This document shows positions 30,215-41,215 of a stretch of DNA of 42,184 bases, piece by piece (position 1 is the stretch's first letter; each line of letters begins with the position of its first letter). Under the pieces are notes generated by a model. That model was given only the letters and a program-made list of their open reading frames with translations. It had not been told where the DNA came from and searched no databases. The translations under genes were made by a program, and so were the position numbers. Source of the stretch: Mesotaenium endlicherianum (taxonomy: Eukaryota > Streptophyta > Zygnematophyceae > Zygnematales > Mesotaeniaceae); NCBI GenBank assembly GCA_009602735.1, contig WELA01003692.1, positions 112,700 through 154,883 of the forward strand, read 5' to 3'.

Positions 30215-33200
30215 TTAGGGAGGGACTCCAGCGACCCGAAGGTGGAACCGTTTCAACGCCCCTTTGGCATTGGTCAAGTGGTCCTTAAACTCCCAAGTGT
30301 CCCCAGAGGCGTCGTAACCCTTCCATCGAATGAGGTATTTCATGACATATTTAGACGATCGACGGACCGTGCGAGCGTCTAAAATCTCATCCACCTCATA
30401 TTCCTCAGGGTCGCCGTCCCGGACAGCGGGGACCGGTCCTGGTTGGACAGGTTCCCGTCCTGTGAACAGTATATCACCTTTGATGTACGGTTCCAGGTAG
30501 GAGACATTAAAGACCGGGTGACCCTTGTAGTCTGCTGACATGTTTAGTTTGTAAGCATTCTGACCGACACGACGGACCACCGAATATGGACCGACCCAGA
30601 CAGGGCCAAGCTTTTTCTTGACCACACCAGGGAGGTACAGGTGCTGAGAATGCAGTTTGACTAAATCCCCCTTGGAAAATGTCAGTTCCCGACGGTGTTG
30701 ATTAGCGTATTTTTGTTGGTTTTCTTGGGCCTTGTGCAGGTTTCGTTGGACTTCTGACAGGGTGTCAGCAAACTCCTGAGTTAATTGGAGGGAGACCGGG
30801 TTGTCAATCCCTTGAGGGTCAGTTAAAGATTCCCCTAGCACATCTAAAGGAGACTTAGGGACTCTACCCAGGCTGAGTTCAAAAGGAGTCTTGAACGTTG
30901 ACGCGTGCACCGCAGTGTTGACCGCAAACTGAATTTGAGGCAACAGGTCATCCCAATTATCTTGTTTTTGGATAATATATGCTCTCAGCACCTCCTGCAG
31001 AACTCGGTTAGTTCTTTCAGTCTGCCCATCAGTCTGAGGGTGGTTTGCTGTGCTGAGCAGCTGTTTGACTCCCATTAACCCCATTAAAGCTCTCCAGAAC
31101 TTAGAGGTGAATTTTGAGTCTCTGTCTGAGATGATATTAGAAGGGAGCCCATGTTGGCATACTACATGGTTGTAAAACTGTCTCGCTGTTTCGAGTGCAG
31201 TCACTTTGACAGTTGTGGGGATAAAAATGACCATTTTTGTCAGTTTATCCACGACTACCAGTATTGAATCATGCCCGTTGGCAGTTCTTGGTAGTGAGAC
31301 CACCCAGTCCATGGATATAGTTTCCCAGCGTCCCGCTGGGATGGGTAGCGGTTGCAAGAGACCTCCGGGTGGTGTGTGCCGAGACTTATTTCTCTGACAC
31401 TGGTCACAGGACTTGACATATTTCAAGACCTCCCGGGGTAACCCCTCCCAATGATAATGTTTTGCCAGTTTGCCAACAGTTTTGGCCTGCCCCAAATGTC
31501 CACCCAGGAGACTGTCATGAGCTTGACTCAGTAAGAGAGACCTTATTTCCAAATTATTAGGAATGACCAGCTTCAGCCTGCCTGAAGTGGTTTCAGTCAC
31601 CCAGACCCCTCCCTTGAGCTTATACCCGAGTGCGGTAGCACGACACATACCAGTAGTGGGGCTGGGCTCAAATGTTGGGTCAGAAAGGTAGGCTTTCCTA
31701 AGTTGTTCAAGGAAGGACTTTTTCACCTTTAGTGAAGTGAGTGCACACAGGACTTTATCTACAGCATGCTGACTAAAGTTCCTTTCTTGCAAGTCAGGTC
31801 TTCTAGAGAGTGCATCAGCAGGATTCAACTTCCCTGGTTTGTAGTCGATCTGGACTTGGAACTGCTCCAGCATCTGGCTCCAGCGGTTCTCCCTCCTCGA
31901 CAGCTTGGACTTCTTCTGAAAGTGGGTCAGAGCTAGATGATCTGTAATCACCTTAAAAGCTTTACCATGTAAGTATGCTCTCCACTGTTTGAGTACATGA
32001 ATGATAGCTAGCAGCTCTTTATCATGCACTGAGTAATTAATCTCCGCTGGATTAAATTTCATAGACTCATACAACACAGGATGCCACTCCTGCCGTACCT
32101 TACCATCCTTTGTGGTTTTGTCAGCAGGCTGCAACAAAATAGCACCCATGGCAAAATCAGAGGCATCAGTAACCACCTGCACCGGTTTGCTGGGGTCATA
32201 CACGGCTAGCACTGGGGCAGAACAAAGGGCATCTTTAAGGGTCTGGAAGGCAGCCTGCTGCTCTTCCCCCCACACATACCCGATGTCTTTCTTAGTAAGG
32301 TCAGTCAGTTTACTGGCCTTTGTGGAATAATTCTCAATAAATCTCCTATAGTAGTTAGCCAACCCGAGGAAGGATCTAACTTCAGAGACAGACTGTGGTA
32401 CTGGCCAGTCCCTTATGGTCTGGACTTTCTTAGGATCCACACTGATGCCCTCTTTACTGACAACGTGGCCTAAGAATTCAATACTTTCCTTAAAGAAATC
32501 ACACTTGCTCATCTTAGCATACAAGTGATTTTTCCGCAGAGTGTCCAGCACTTTCTTTAATGTTCAGCGTGATGAGCTTCATTTTTAGAGAAAATTAAAA
32601 TACCATCCAGGAAAACTTGCACAAACTTATCCAAATAAGGTCTGAAAATGTCGTTTAAGCACCCATGAAGGTAGCAGGAGCATTAGTCGGTCCAAACGGC
32701 ATCACGTTGAACTCATACTGTCCATAACGTGTGCGGAAGGCAGTCTTGTGTTCATCCCCCTCAGCAATTCTGATTTGATGATAACCACTCTTGAGATCTA
32801 TCTTACTGAACACCTTAGCGCCAGACAGGGTATCAAGCAAGTCCTCGATCCTGGGTAAAGCATACTTGTTCTTTATCGTAATTCTGTTCAGAGCTCAATA
32901 ATCCACACACATCCGCATACTGCCATCCTTTTTCTTAACAAATAGGATGGGTGCGCCGTAAGGTGATTTACTGGGAGAAATATAACCATTTTCCTCAAGC
33001 TCTGCAATCTGTGTTTTCAACTCCTCGCTCTCCACATAAGACAAGCCATACGTACGTTGCCAAGGTGGCTGACTCCCAGGTAATAGATCAATCCTATGAT
33101 CTACTTCCCTCTTAGGGGGTAGTCCTAGACGCATATTAAATACATCCGTGTACTGAGCAACAATTTTTGCAGCAGTAGGGTGCTCCGGAGGGCTTACCTT

Positions 33201-34016
33201 TTTCTCAACTACTTCTTCAGGTTGAGGAGGTACCTCTTTTAGCAGCAGACAGAACATTCTGTCCTCCTTCTCGTTCCAGCTTTTGACGAACTCCATTGCA
33301 TTCAGCAACTTGCATCCTTCTGGAAGCCTCTTCCTTTCCTTCATTTGCCATCCACACAGGACAAGAGGAAGAGCACTGGTGGGTGCCAAGTCAGTCTGCC
33401 CATCACTTGCTCCTCTCACTTTAACTGTACCTCTGCTCCAACACACTTCAGCTTGCTGTCTATTAAGCCAGGATCTGCCTAGCACGAGATCATAAAAGCC
33501 AGTGTTGAGTACCTCAAACGTAAGCGTTTCAGTTAGAATTGCAATGCCAGAACCTAACTGGACCTCAATAGGCTTGGTTATAACTCCTCCCGGGATACTT
33601 GAGGCATCTCCAAGAAATATTTTTCTATTCCCTTGGGTGACAGTAGGCAGCCTTAGCCGCTTAACTAAGTCCTTGTGAATAAAAGTATGTGACGCCCCTC
33701 CGTCAACAAATGCCCTCACCTTCCTACCTGCAATCATGCAATGCAGTAGGATAGGGGGGACTGTCTTTTCCTGACTTTCGCATTGTTCTCCTGACGTAGC
33801 AAAGAAATGTTGGACATCAGGTGGAACAAGAGCATCCAGAGTGTGCACTCTCTGGACGTCTATATTACTGATGGTCTCCTTTATCTGTTTGTCAGGCATG
33901 CATAGTGAATCCAGTTCAGCAGGACCCATAATACCTGCTACGAGGGCAGCTAGTGACGACTCACTATCTCTAGCATCCTCACAGTCAGTAGACTGGATTA
34001 CTGACTGTTGCTGTCT
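30215..34016 (-). pseudogene. E1 Pol: protease, RT, RNase H, integrase, chromodomain (damaged)
   Basis: Entered by -1 frameshifting from gag. Protease site VDGGASHTF (about 33691-33707) has Gly where Ser or Thr is usual. RT is cut by TGA at 32895-32897 where MCVDYxALN calls for Arg (CGA), and by one-base shifts near 32661 and 32560. The catalytic LDD reads LDG (codon 32602-32604), so RT is inactive. After 32551 the frame is clean: rest of RT, RNase H ([18 protein letters not shown]), integrase with HHCC zinc motif (HDSLLGGH...CDQC), catalytic Asp in MDWVVSLP, Asp in SDRDSKF and Glu in [10 protein letters not shown], and a C-terminal chromodomain ([30 protein letters not shown]). Chromodomains guide integration to modified chromatin. 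Stop TAA at 30215. Confidence 0.93.
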
Positions 34017-34022
34017 TTTAAA
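33981..34022 (-). promoter_or_regulatory. -1 ribosomal frameshift signal at the gag-pol junction of E1
   Basis: On the element strand the heptamer T TTA AAA (34022-34016) is in the gag zero frame (CCT TTA AAA). Seven bases (GACAGCA) follow, then a perfect 10-bp stem ACAGTCAGTA/TACTGACTGT with an 8-base loop (34008-33981). The gag stop TAA (34000-33998) lies in the stem-loop. A -1 slip enters the pol frame, which is open through the protease. Heptamer, phase, spacing and stem match known -1 frameshift signals. Function is inferred. Confidence 0.85.
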
Positions 34023-35476
34023 GGCTGGTCTTTTCTCTCGACCTTAGGCAGGTGCTTGACCGGACACTGTTCTCTGTAGTGGCCTTTCTGCTGACAATGG
34101 TAGCAAGTAGATTTTGCTGAGGCTGGTCTCGGCTTAGTCCTACCACCACCCCTTCCATAGCCACCTCGAGAGGGACCACCTCTACCTCTAGACTGAATAG
34201 CATTGTACTCATACTCATATTCATCACCCTGATTATCCTCAGCCTGGTCTCCTTCAACTGCATTGTAGGAACCGTGGGGCTTTTTGACAATCTTAGACAC
34301 CAAAGCGTTACTCTGGCGCTTGTGATTGAACTGCTGCTGATCCCAGGCGTCAGCATCCTGGATCAAGTCAGCCAGTTTCTCATACTTTTTCTCAGCAAAA
34401 TGACCAGAGACCTCGGATTTCAAGCCATACCTGAAGTATGCTATCCTATACCGTTCTGGCAAATCAGGCTGCTTCATCATGTTCTCTTGGAACTTTTGAG
34501 CAAACTCAGCAACTGAAGTGGTCTGCTTCAGTGTCAGGGAGATCATCGCATAGATAGCTTTCTCCTGCTGGTTGATGACATCAAACTTCTCATGCAACTT
34601 CTCGACAAACTCTACCCACGTAGGGTCACCGAGTTGCCGAGCCTTACGCTCTTCCTTCCAGTAAAGCCACCAGTCTGCGGCACTGCCTTTCAGTAGCGCA
34701 CCGGTGTGCCTGACCTTCTCGTAATCTTGCAGTTCTGGGTAGTTCTCCAGCCACTGCTCAACATCCGCGAGAAACTTGATCAGGTAATATTTTCTGTTTC
34801 CCTCAGGATCATAGTCCTGGGGAGGTTTCGGCTTGGGCTTACTAGGCCCTCGGCCACCACCACTAGTGGTGTGAGACCCCAGTTGGTCTCTGTCCCGGAG
34901 TAGGGACATTATGATTCTTTTGTCCTCCTGCTGGGACTGATACATGGTCGCCATTTGCGACTGCATCTGAACGAACAATGCTCCCAAGTCTACATTTTGG
35001 GGTGGTAGATTAGCAAATGCAGCAGCAGCATTGGCATCTACTCGCTGAGTAGTGTCCTCAACAATCCCTCTTGCTCCTGCAGCAGCAATTCCTGCCGCAT
35101 TCAGCCGGTCACGTATTTGACCTAGGGGTACATTGAGTTGTACGGCAGGAGGTGGGTTCAGAACATTGGCCCTTGATGCCATAAGTTCTTCAACAGTGCG
35201 CTCGTCAGCTGGCTGTCCTTCCCTCCTTTGTATATCTTCAGCGGCCTTTGCTACTTGTTCAGCTTCTAGTCTGGCTATCTCCTCCTCAGCTTGCTGAGCT
35301 GCGACTGAGGCAATAGCAGCTGCCTCATCTGCAGCCTCCCTAGCTGCAGTATCCGCTACTGCTTCCGAATAGGTACGGTTTCCCGCTACATGGCTTTCCG
35401 CCTGGTTTTCGACATTCTCGTTATCCTGGTTCTCCATGTCTCGGGAGTTGCTAGTTTGAGACCTTGTCCTTACCAT
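33998..35476 (-). CDS. E1 Gag polyprotein
   Basis: Intact, 492 codons from an ATG 35 bases after the 5' LTR. N-terminal Ala/Glu/Gln-rich helical part; a retrotransposon-gag capsid region (GSAADWWLYWKEERKARQLG, WVEFVEKLHEKFD, PERYRIAYFRYGLKSEV); an Arg/Gly-rich nucleocapsid (GRGGPSRGGYGRGGGR); and one CCHC zinc knuckle (CYHCQQKGHYREQC, CX2CX4HX4C). It packages element RNA in cytoplasmic particles. It ends at TAA inside the frameshift hairpin. Confidence 0.92.
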   Translation of the reverse strand: MVRTRSQTSNSRDMENQDNENVENQAESHVAGNRTYSEAVADTAAREAADEAAAIASVAAQQAEEEIARLEAEQVAKAAEDIQRREGQPADERTVEELMASRANVLNPPPAVQLNVPLGQIRDRLNAAGIAAAGARGIVEDTTQRVDANAAAAFANLPPQNVDLGALFVQMQSQMATMYQSQQEDKRIIMSLLRDRDQLGSHTTSGGGRGPSKPKPKPPQDYDPEGNRKYYLIKFLADVEQWLENYPELQDYEKVRHTGALLKGSAADWWLYWKEERKARQLGDPTWVEFVEKLHEKFDVINQQEKAIYAMISLTLKQTTSVAEFAQKFQENMMKQPDLPERYRIAYFRYGLKSEVSGHFAEKKYEKLADLIQDADAWDQQQFNHKRQSNALVSKIVKKPHGSYNAVEGDQAEDNQGDEYEYEYNAIQSRGRGGPSRGGYGRGGGRTKPRPASAKSTCYHCQQKGHYREQCPVKHLPKVERKDQPLKDSNSQ

Positions 35477-35497
35477 ACAAAGAAGACTGTGATAACT

Positions 35498-35509
35498 GCT
35501 CCGATACCA
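35498..35509 (-). promoter_or_regulatory. E1 primer-binding site, initiator tRNA-Met type
   Basis: TGGTATCGGAGC on the element strand, one base after the 5' LTR. It differs in one position from the TGGTATCAGAGC common in plant-type elements primed by tRNA-iMet. Confidence 0.8.
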
Positions 35510-35510
35510 C

Positions 35511-36229
35511 TGAAATGAATCGACTTACCAAATAGGCGATTAACAATTAATAAAGATCTTTATATCAGCAAGTAATCTTTATGGTATTTCCGTTAACTAG
35601 TTAAACGGCAAAGGACAATACACTAGCAGGGAATAATACTCGTAAGTCAAATGCGAGTAAACTAGCATCAATGATGCAAATCAGTTTACTCATACATAAG
35701 CAAGGTTAGAAGACAGTGCGTATCAATGGCTTCTCGCCTTGGATTCAGATGTCTCTCAGTAAGCTGTACAAGAGAGTTGGCCTCGTTTCCGAATGCCGAA
35801 CTCGAGACCAATGCCTAGCATATGTACATGGAATGAGTTTACTGTTCAACGGTCAGTGCGATGGCACCGCCTACCCGGGAGTTAACCACGTTGGTAGGAC
35901 CTCGGTTAATCAAATCCACCGCCATCTCCCATCATCTCAAATAGCCATCCATCATAGGAATGTCATCTGGCCATTCATCTAGCATATCGTGCTTAGGTGT
36001 ATGTCAAGGCAGTTCGCTGCTACCGAGTACGAAAGTCAGCTGGCTGTCAAAGAATGGGTCAGCAAGCTGACTTATATGGACTTCAGCCTGCTGCTTCCGG
36101 CTGAGTCATTAAACTGATAATTATGTAAAGTCCAGCAGACTGACTATTAACTAAAGTTCAACAGGTTGAACTTAATTAACTATTATATTTAAATGAATAT
36201 CATATTCACTAATATACTGATTCATTACA
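35511..36229 (-). repeat. E1 5' LTR
   Basis: 719 bp, direct repeat of 27438-28157, with TG...CA ends on the element strand. Differences between the copies are mostly single-base transitions, with one short T-run length change. Confidence 0.93.
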
Positions 36230-36234
36230 CATGG

Positions 36235-37525
36235 CTTGTGTATTGCTATGGCATTGAATCCCTTGCCTAGGTACACCATGTACTGGAAGAATGACAATTT
36301 TGGTCCTGTAAAGTTTCCTGCCTATGGCAAATACATGTCTAGAGATAGGTGGGTCCAGATAAAAGCAAACATGCATATTATTTCTAATGCAGGCAGAGAT
36401 GTATTTCCTCCTAAGTCTGGAGAGTATAAGCTCTGGCGGTGTCAACCCTTCATAGATCTACTCAAAAAAACGTTCAAGGAGCACTATAGTCCAGGTGTGC
36501 ACATGACAGTTGATGAGAGACTTATTCTAACTAGAAATAGACAGTGTTCAGTCCGGGTGTATTGTCCTAAGAAGCCTTACAAATTTGGCATTGAGTTGTT
36601 CACACTCGTTGGTAGTGTCACATATTACTGCTGGGACTTTGTAGTATTTGACAAGGTCAAGAGACCTGGCAGAAATACCACTGTTGTTTTGGAGATGGTC
36701 AGCACTTTGCCAGAGGGTCAGACTTACAGCTTTGTATTAGACGGAGGCTTCACAAGTCCTGTACTTGTGAGAGCACTGTCAGAGCTTGGCCATGGAGCAA
36801 CAGGCACAGTTGTAAATAGAATGCACTATCCTACTAAGCAGCTGGTCTTAGACATACCTGCACGAGAGAAAGAGGCGGAGCAAGGGTCATTCACAGCGCT
36901 CGTGTCAGAATGGCCTGAACAGGTAGCTGTAGTTTGGCAAGACAAGAGGCCTGTGTATCTCTTGTCTGACTGTCGAGGTCTTATTGTAGTTGAAGTTGAG
37001 AGAAGACAGAAGGGAGGAGAGACTAAAACTATACCTGCACCTGAGATTGTGAAGCACTATAACATGTACAAAGGCGCGGTCGATCAGTTTGACAAGTTAT
37101 GCTTGAGAGACAACTACTCTGTGGAGACTGAGCAGGTAGCTAGGAAGTGGTGGCACCGCCTGTTTTGGGGCTTATTTGATGGTGCCATTGCTAATGCATA
37201 CATATTGTATGAGCTGGCCCACCCTGGTGCTGACAGATACTTGTTCGTGTTGCAACTAGTGAGGGAGATGTCGGAGTGGGTACATCCTCGCGACAGACAG
37301 ACCAGGTCAAGTGCAGCAGGAGCTGCTGGAGAGCAGAGGTGGACTGGGAGGCACTTTCCTGACAAGGTGAAGAAAGGAGAAAGGGCAAGCTGTGTGGTAT
37401 GTAGTGCTAAGTACTTTGACTTAGGAGCTGCAGGAAGGAAAATGAGGTGCCAGTTCATGTGTATACCTTGTAATGTTGCCTTACATCCCACTCCTTGCTT
37501 TGAAATTTTTCACACTAAAACATAG
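36235..37525 (+). pseudogene. PB2 transposase, C-terminal part (right of E1)
   Basis: An open frame continuing the PB2 transposase after E1: LCIAMALNPLPRYTMYWKND onward. The three catalytic acidic residues are present (TVDERLILTRNR, VLDGGFTSP, AVDQFDKLCLRDNY), as is the cysteine-rich C-terminal domain (CVVC...CIPCNVALHPTPCF..FH). At the site of PB1's frameshift it is continuous (EQGSFTALVSEWPEQ). It is broken only because E1 separates it from its N-terminus. Confidence 0.9.
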
Positions 37526-38257
37526 AGCATCTAGATTGTGGTAGGAAGAGGTTGCCCACTGGTGCTCCTAAACAGTAGCATAGATGAAAGGTGCATAACT
37601 CTAAGACTAATTTTTTTTAACCTCACACCATCTGCCATATACCAGATTTTCCGACGCGTCGGCCATGGAGCCATACATGACAAGACTCATAATTTGTGCT
37701 TTACATATTTTTGGTGCTTTCATGTTTCATAGTGCTTGTGTAAGGTATTCTAAGCATGCCTGAACTTGTTTCAATGACTTCCATCAAGAATTGTAAAAGT
37801 TATGCACCAAACAATAAATCTGCATGATGCATTTCCTAGATTTCTTATGAGACCAATGACCAAAAAAACTTGGTGTCAATTTGGGTCCCAAACATTGGGC
37901 TGGTGTAGCAGCTAGGATACTAAATGAATTGCATATCTGTAAAGTGCACTGTTCTCCTTACATCAGGATAAATGTTGGAAAAAATCAGGATCTAAAATTA
38001 AGTTGTACTTTTCCGGATATTGTGCTGAGAAGAAATGTACTTATGGGACCTCACACGTGTGTTTTCCTTGTAGTACAAAAAAGTACACTAAAATATTCCG
38101 GAAAAATCGGAAAAAGTACATTGCCAGATTGCTTACTGAAAGTAAATTCAGTATATATATGGCTCTTTTGTACCACATAAGCACTGATTTTAGTATGAGC
38201 ATTCAAAGATAGGCTATTGTGGTGTCCGTTTTGGTCCTATAGGCAGTAAATCTAGTG
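37526..38257. other. PB2 3' noncoding region
   Basis: AT-rich, no gene. It ends in the right terminal repeat at 38257. An AATAAA word near 37811 could be a polyadenylation signal. Confidence 0.5.
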
Positions 38258-38310
38258 TTGAAGACCTTGTATTAATTGCTAATCGTCTACTAGTAAGTCG
38301 ATTCAGTTCA
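38258..38310 (+). repeat. Solo gypsy LTR, right part
   Basis: Continues the LTR from 26179 after PB2 (TATTAATTGCTAATCG, GTAAGTCGATTCAGTTCA), matching the E1 LTR end. The first four bases (TTGA) are the altered target duplicate of PB2. CTGAG follows at 38311. Confidence 0.85.
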
Positions 38311-38967
38311 CTGAGACAATCAGTCTTGCTGTGTCTTAAGACAATCAGGAAAATTTTCTTGTGCTACTGAGACAATCAACAAGCTTAATCATGGAGTATT
38401 CTAAAATCTTCAATATCTATATAGATCTGCAATCTCCTACCACCAGACAATAGAGGCAGGAGCTGATTGGATGCTTGTGCTTGAACAGAAACTATGTAGT
38501 ATGGATGATGATAATCTGAAATTCATGACAATTCTGGGTCAGAGAGAGGAGGTCAAGGCTCCCTCTTTGCCTGAGATTGTTGGCTTGGTCAAAAACTTAC
38601 TGACAGGATAGCATGATGGAGGTCATGGTGTCATATATATTTGTCCTATCTACTATTGCTAAAGGTTCTAGATTAGAATGGAGAGAGAACCCACCCCCAC
38701 CTTTAATTTAAAAAAAAACAACGACAGGTCTATGGACAAGCACATCAAGTTTGCCAGAGAAGCTGTACAGGAACTAGTGGTCACAGGTGCTGCAAAATTT
38801 TGGTCAGGTCCAGAGCCTCCCATGTGTGTCAACCCTTATATGTGGTAGAGGGAAAGAAGCCTAGGCTCATTCTTGATCTGAGAGTAATCAACAATTTTCT
38901 CAAAGTAGAGCATTTCACATATAAAGGCCTGTCAAAGCTACCAGATGTCTTAGAGCTTAATGATAAC
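38311..38967 (+). pseudogene. DIRS-like Pol, first RT block
   Basis: A stretch at 38439-38610 reads EAGADWMLVLEQKLCSMDDDN and PSLPEIVGLVKNLLTG. From 38732 the RT begins (DKHIKFAREAVQELVVTG). A one-base shift near 38836 leads to LYVVEGKKPRLILDLRVINNFL and ends LPDVLELNDN at the insertion. K.RLILDLR.IN is an RT core motif of DIRS-type elements. Confidence 0.65.
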
Positions 38968-40034
38968 CCTTGAAGGGGGCGATGTGCCCTAGTGGAAGCG
39001 TAGTGACTCACGAGGAACAAAACTAGTTGCAATCATACCCTAGAGAGCAGCGGCATATCACTAAGAAAGCTTTGGAAAATTACTGAACATTTTGAGTAGC
39101 AAGAAAGTGCTCACAAATGAAATAGGATGGAAGATCTTGTCATTACAAACTCGTAGAAATTTACAAAAGGGAAAAATGATAAGAAACAAAAAAAGTTATG
39201 CCTATTTATAGTTTTTCTACGACGACCGCTCACCCCTAGGAGGGAGGGCCGCTTAGCAACAAAATTTCTTAGTGTTTGTCAAATCGTCCCTTGTAGAATA
39301 TTTGTGAGTAGGCCTCTCATCCGATGTGTTGGGTCAATTTGACGTCCACATGCATGCATCAAAATATCTAGAATATACTAACTTAGGCGCGCTAGGCTAA
39401 TCCGAAACTTGTAGGTAAATCGACCTAGTGGGCACTCCGCGTCAGCCAAAATTAAGTGAAGGTTCAAATTCACTCTAACGGCCCAGATTGCTTGACCTTG
39501 TCGGTCAATCCAACGATCGGGCTCACCGCGAATCAAGAACAGTCGTCGACCAACCTTAAAACTAATTAAACTTCAAAATTCCATAACTTTCTCAATACTT
39601 AACCATATTTGAAGAATTTTGTATCAGAATGACCACAAAAATGCACTCTTCATTTCTATGACCTTACAACCCTAGTTTAAAAATACGGATACGGCCTGTA
39701 CGGATACGGCTTGTACTATACGAGTTTGTACTTAAAATACGCCAAAATACGCCAAGCGCGTGAACTGAGTAAGAAGTTGTTTGCGGCTGTATCTTTTGGA
39801 AAATTTGAAAATTGTAAATTTCGTCGATCACGTTCGGTGGAGAATGACGAGCGCGTCAAGAATAGATGGTCATTAAAAAGTATGTGTCAACAATCTGCTT
39901 GTAGAAAACTCTTCTTTTGGTGTTAAAGACAAAAAAGGACCATGACTTTTAAAGTTTTGTTGATACGTATACATATGCAATACGGAGTACCTGTACGGCA
40001 AGCTAGGCCGATACGCGAGTATTTTTAAACTAGG
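38968..40034. mobile_element. 1067-bp insertion in the DIRS-like RT, 8-bp target duplication
   Basis: ATGATAAC stands on both sides (38960-38967 and 40035-40042). Joining at one copy gives LELNDN-MFSIHLKSGFHH, an uninterrupted RT. No coding frame inside. The right end is the terminal repeat of a small inverted-repeat unit at 39671-40034; the left end (CCTTGAAGGGGG) has no matching repeat. An 8-bp duplication is typical of hAT elements. Confidence 0.7.
39671..40034. mobile_element. 364-bp MITE with perfect 16-bp terminal inverted repeats
   Basis: CCTAGTTTAAAAATAC at 39671-39686 and its exact reverse complement at 40019-40034. Inside the ends, short words (ATACGG, GTACGG) repeat in direct and inverted form. 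The right flank ATGATAAC is the duplication of the larger insertion, but the left flank is CTTACAAC, so left and right do not match. Confidence 0.75.
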
Positions 40035-40042
40035 ATGATAAC

Positions 40043-40345
40043 ATGTTCTCTATCCACCTCAAGTCAGGATTTCATCATATTCCTGTAGGTTGTGCATGAG
40101 GCATTCCACATGTTTTTAGCATTCAAGGTAGAAGGCATCATTTATACCTTTTGTTCTTTACCTTTTGGCCTAGCTACAACTTCCCATGTCTTTACAAAGG
40201 TCTTGAAGGAGATGGTAGGCAAATGGAGGGACAAAGGAATCAAGATCCTTTCTTACCTAGATGATTTTTATGCTGTGCCAGATCCATAAATCTACACCAG
40301 CAGCACCAGCAACACTTAGATCAGGTACTCAAAGTACTTCCCTAA
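40043..40345 (+). pseudogene. DIRS-like Pol, second RT block with YLDD
   Basis: MFSIHLKSGFHHIPVG, then a one-base shift near 40088, then HEAFHMFLAFKVEG, TFCSLPFGLATTSHVFTKVL and ILSYLDDFYAVPDP (YLDD catalytic box intact). A TAA at 40287 follows, and the frame is lost near 40345. Confidence 0.7.
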
Positions 40346-41215
40346 CATTGAATAGCCCAGAGGTCCCTATATAGCCCATTTGTCATTTTGTGGACCAACT
40401 AAAAGGTACTCTCGTACCTCTTGGCATTTTTTGCTCGTTACATATTTTTTCAACAACATTAGTGTGACTTCATCACATCATGGATGTTGATAGTGACATT
40501 AAATCCTCAAATGATGATAGTTAATGCCATAGAACTTACGTGTATCCATGTAAAAGGTTAAAACCAGCTACAAACACGAAACGCATACATGTTAATCAAC
40601 ATTGCTATTTGTATGGCACTAAAGTTTCATGTACATAGATTAAATGCATAAAATATTCCACAATATATGAAAAGAAAAATTTCAAATTAAAATTAAGTAT
40701 ATATGATTTTCAACAAATTCTCAAAATATTTTATCATCATCCAAAATTATAAACTAATTTCCACTTCATATTATTTTTGTTCCACCATACACGTGTAAGT
40801 ACCTTAAATGTCTTGGAAAAATAGTTGGGCCACCCAAAATCAGCGGGTCGTATACGGGCCATGTCCGAGAAGTTGTGTCGCTTGAGAAGTATTTTATTTT
40901 TGAATCTCAAACTTTGCCTATACATTCTTTATGTATGTGAGTACCTCGTGCAAAAATTAGAGTATGTGAAGATACGTTTGGAGAGAGAAGTGATCATCAA
41001 AAGGTAACTGTTTTGATGACATTTTTGTGCGAAACGTTTTTCAATTCTTTAATCAAAAGAAAAATCTCCTTGCAATAAACAACCTGGGGCCATCGAGATA
41101 AAAACTTAACCTTCTCCAATATATGAGCCACTTGCGCATTGGACTACTAATGTGATCTAAACAAATCAAAATATGGAGGTCGTTGTTGGGTCAAAAACCA
41201 TACATTTCGTTGTGT
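40346..41215. other. AT-rich segment interrupting the DIRS-like RT, nature unknown
   Basis: RT sequence stops near QVLKVL and resumes at KAGFIVNKQK (41217). The segment between is AT-rich, noncoding and not part of an RT. It is probably another insertion, but I find no clear terminal repeats or target duplication. Confidence 0.45.

Larger units (their letters stand above)
27438..36229 (-). mobile_element. Full-length Ty3/gypsy chromovirus E1 with extra 3' ORF
   Basis: Two direct LTRs (27438-28157 and 35511-36229) begin TG and end CA on the element's strand and are flanked by CATGG at 27433-27437 and 36230-36234. The element is read on the minus strand: 5' LTR, tRNA-iMet-type primer site, gag, pol (protease, RT, RNase H, integrase, chromodomain), an additional ORF and the 3' LTR. 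Length 8792 bp. By eye the two LTRs differ at roughly 30 positions, so the insertion is not recent. gag and the extra ORF are open; pol is damaged. Confidence 0.95.
26180..38257 (+). mobile_element. piggyBac transposon PB2, split by gypsy E1
   Basis: The left end is TTAA then CACTAGCTATACTG at 26180. The right end is CAGTAAATCTAGTG at 38257 followed by TTGA, a one-base change of TTAA. Without E1 and one copy of its target duplication the element is 3281 bp, nearly the same as PB1. It encodes a transposase related to PB1's. The left end interrupts the solo LTR, and LTR sequence resumes on the right. Confidence 0.88.
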
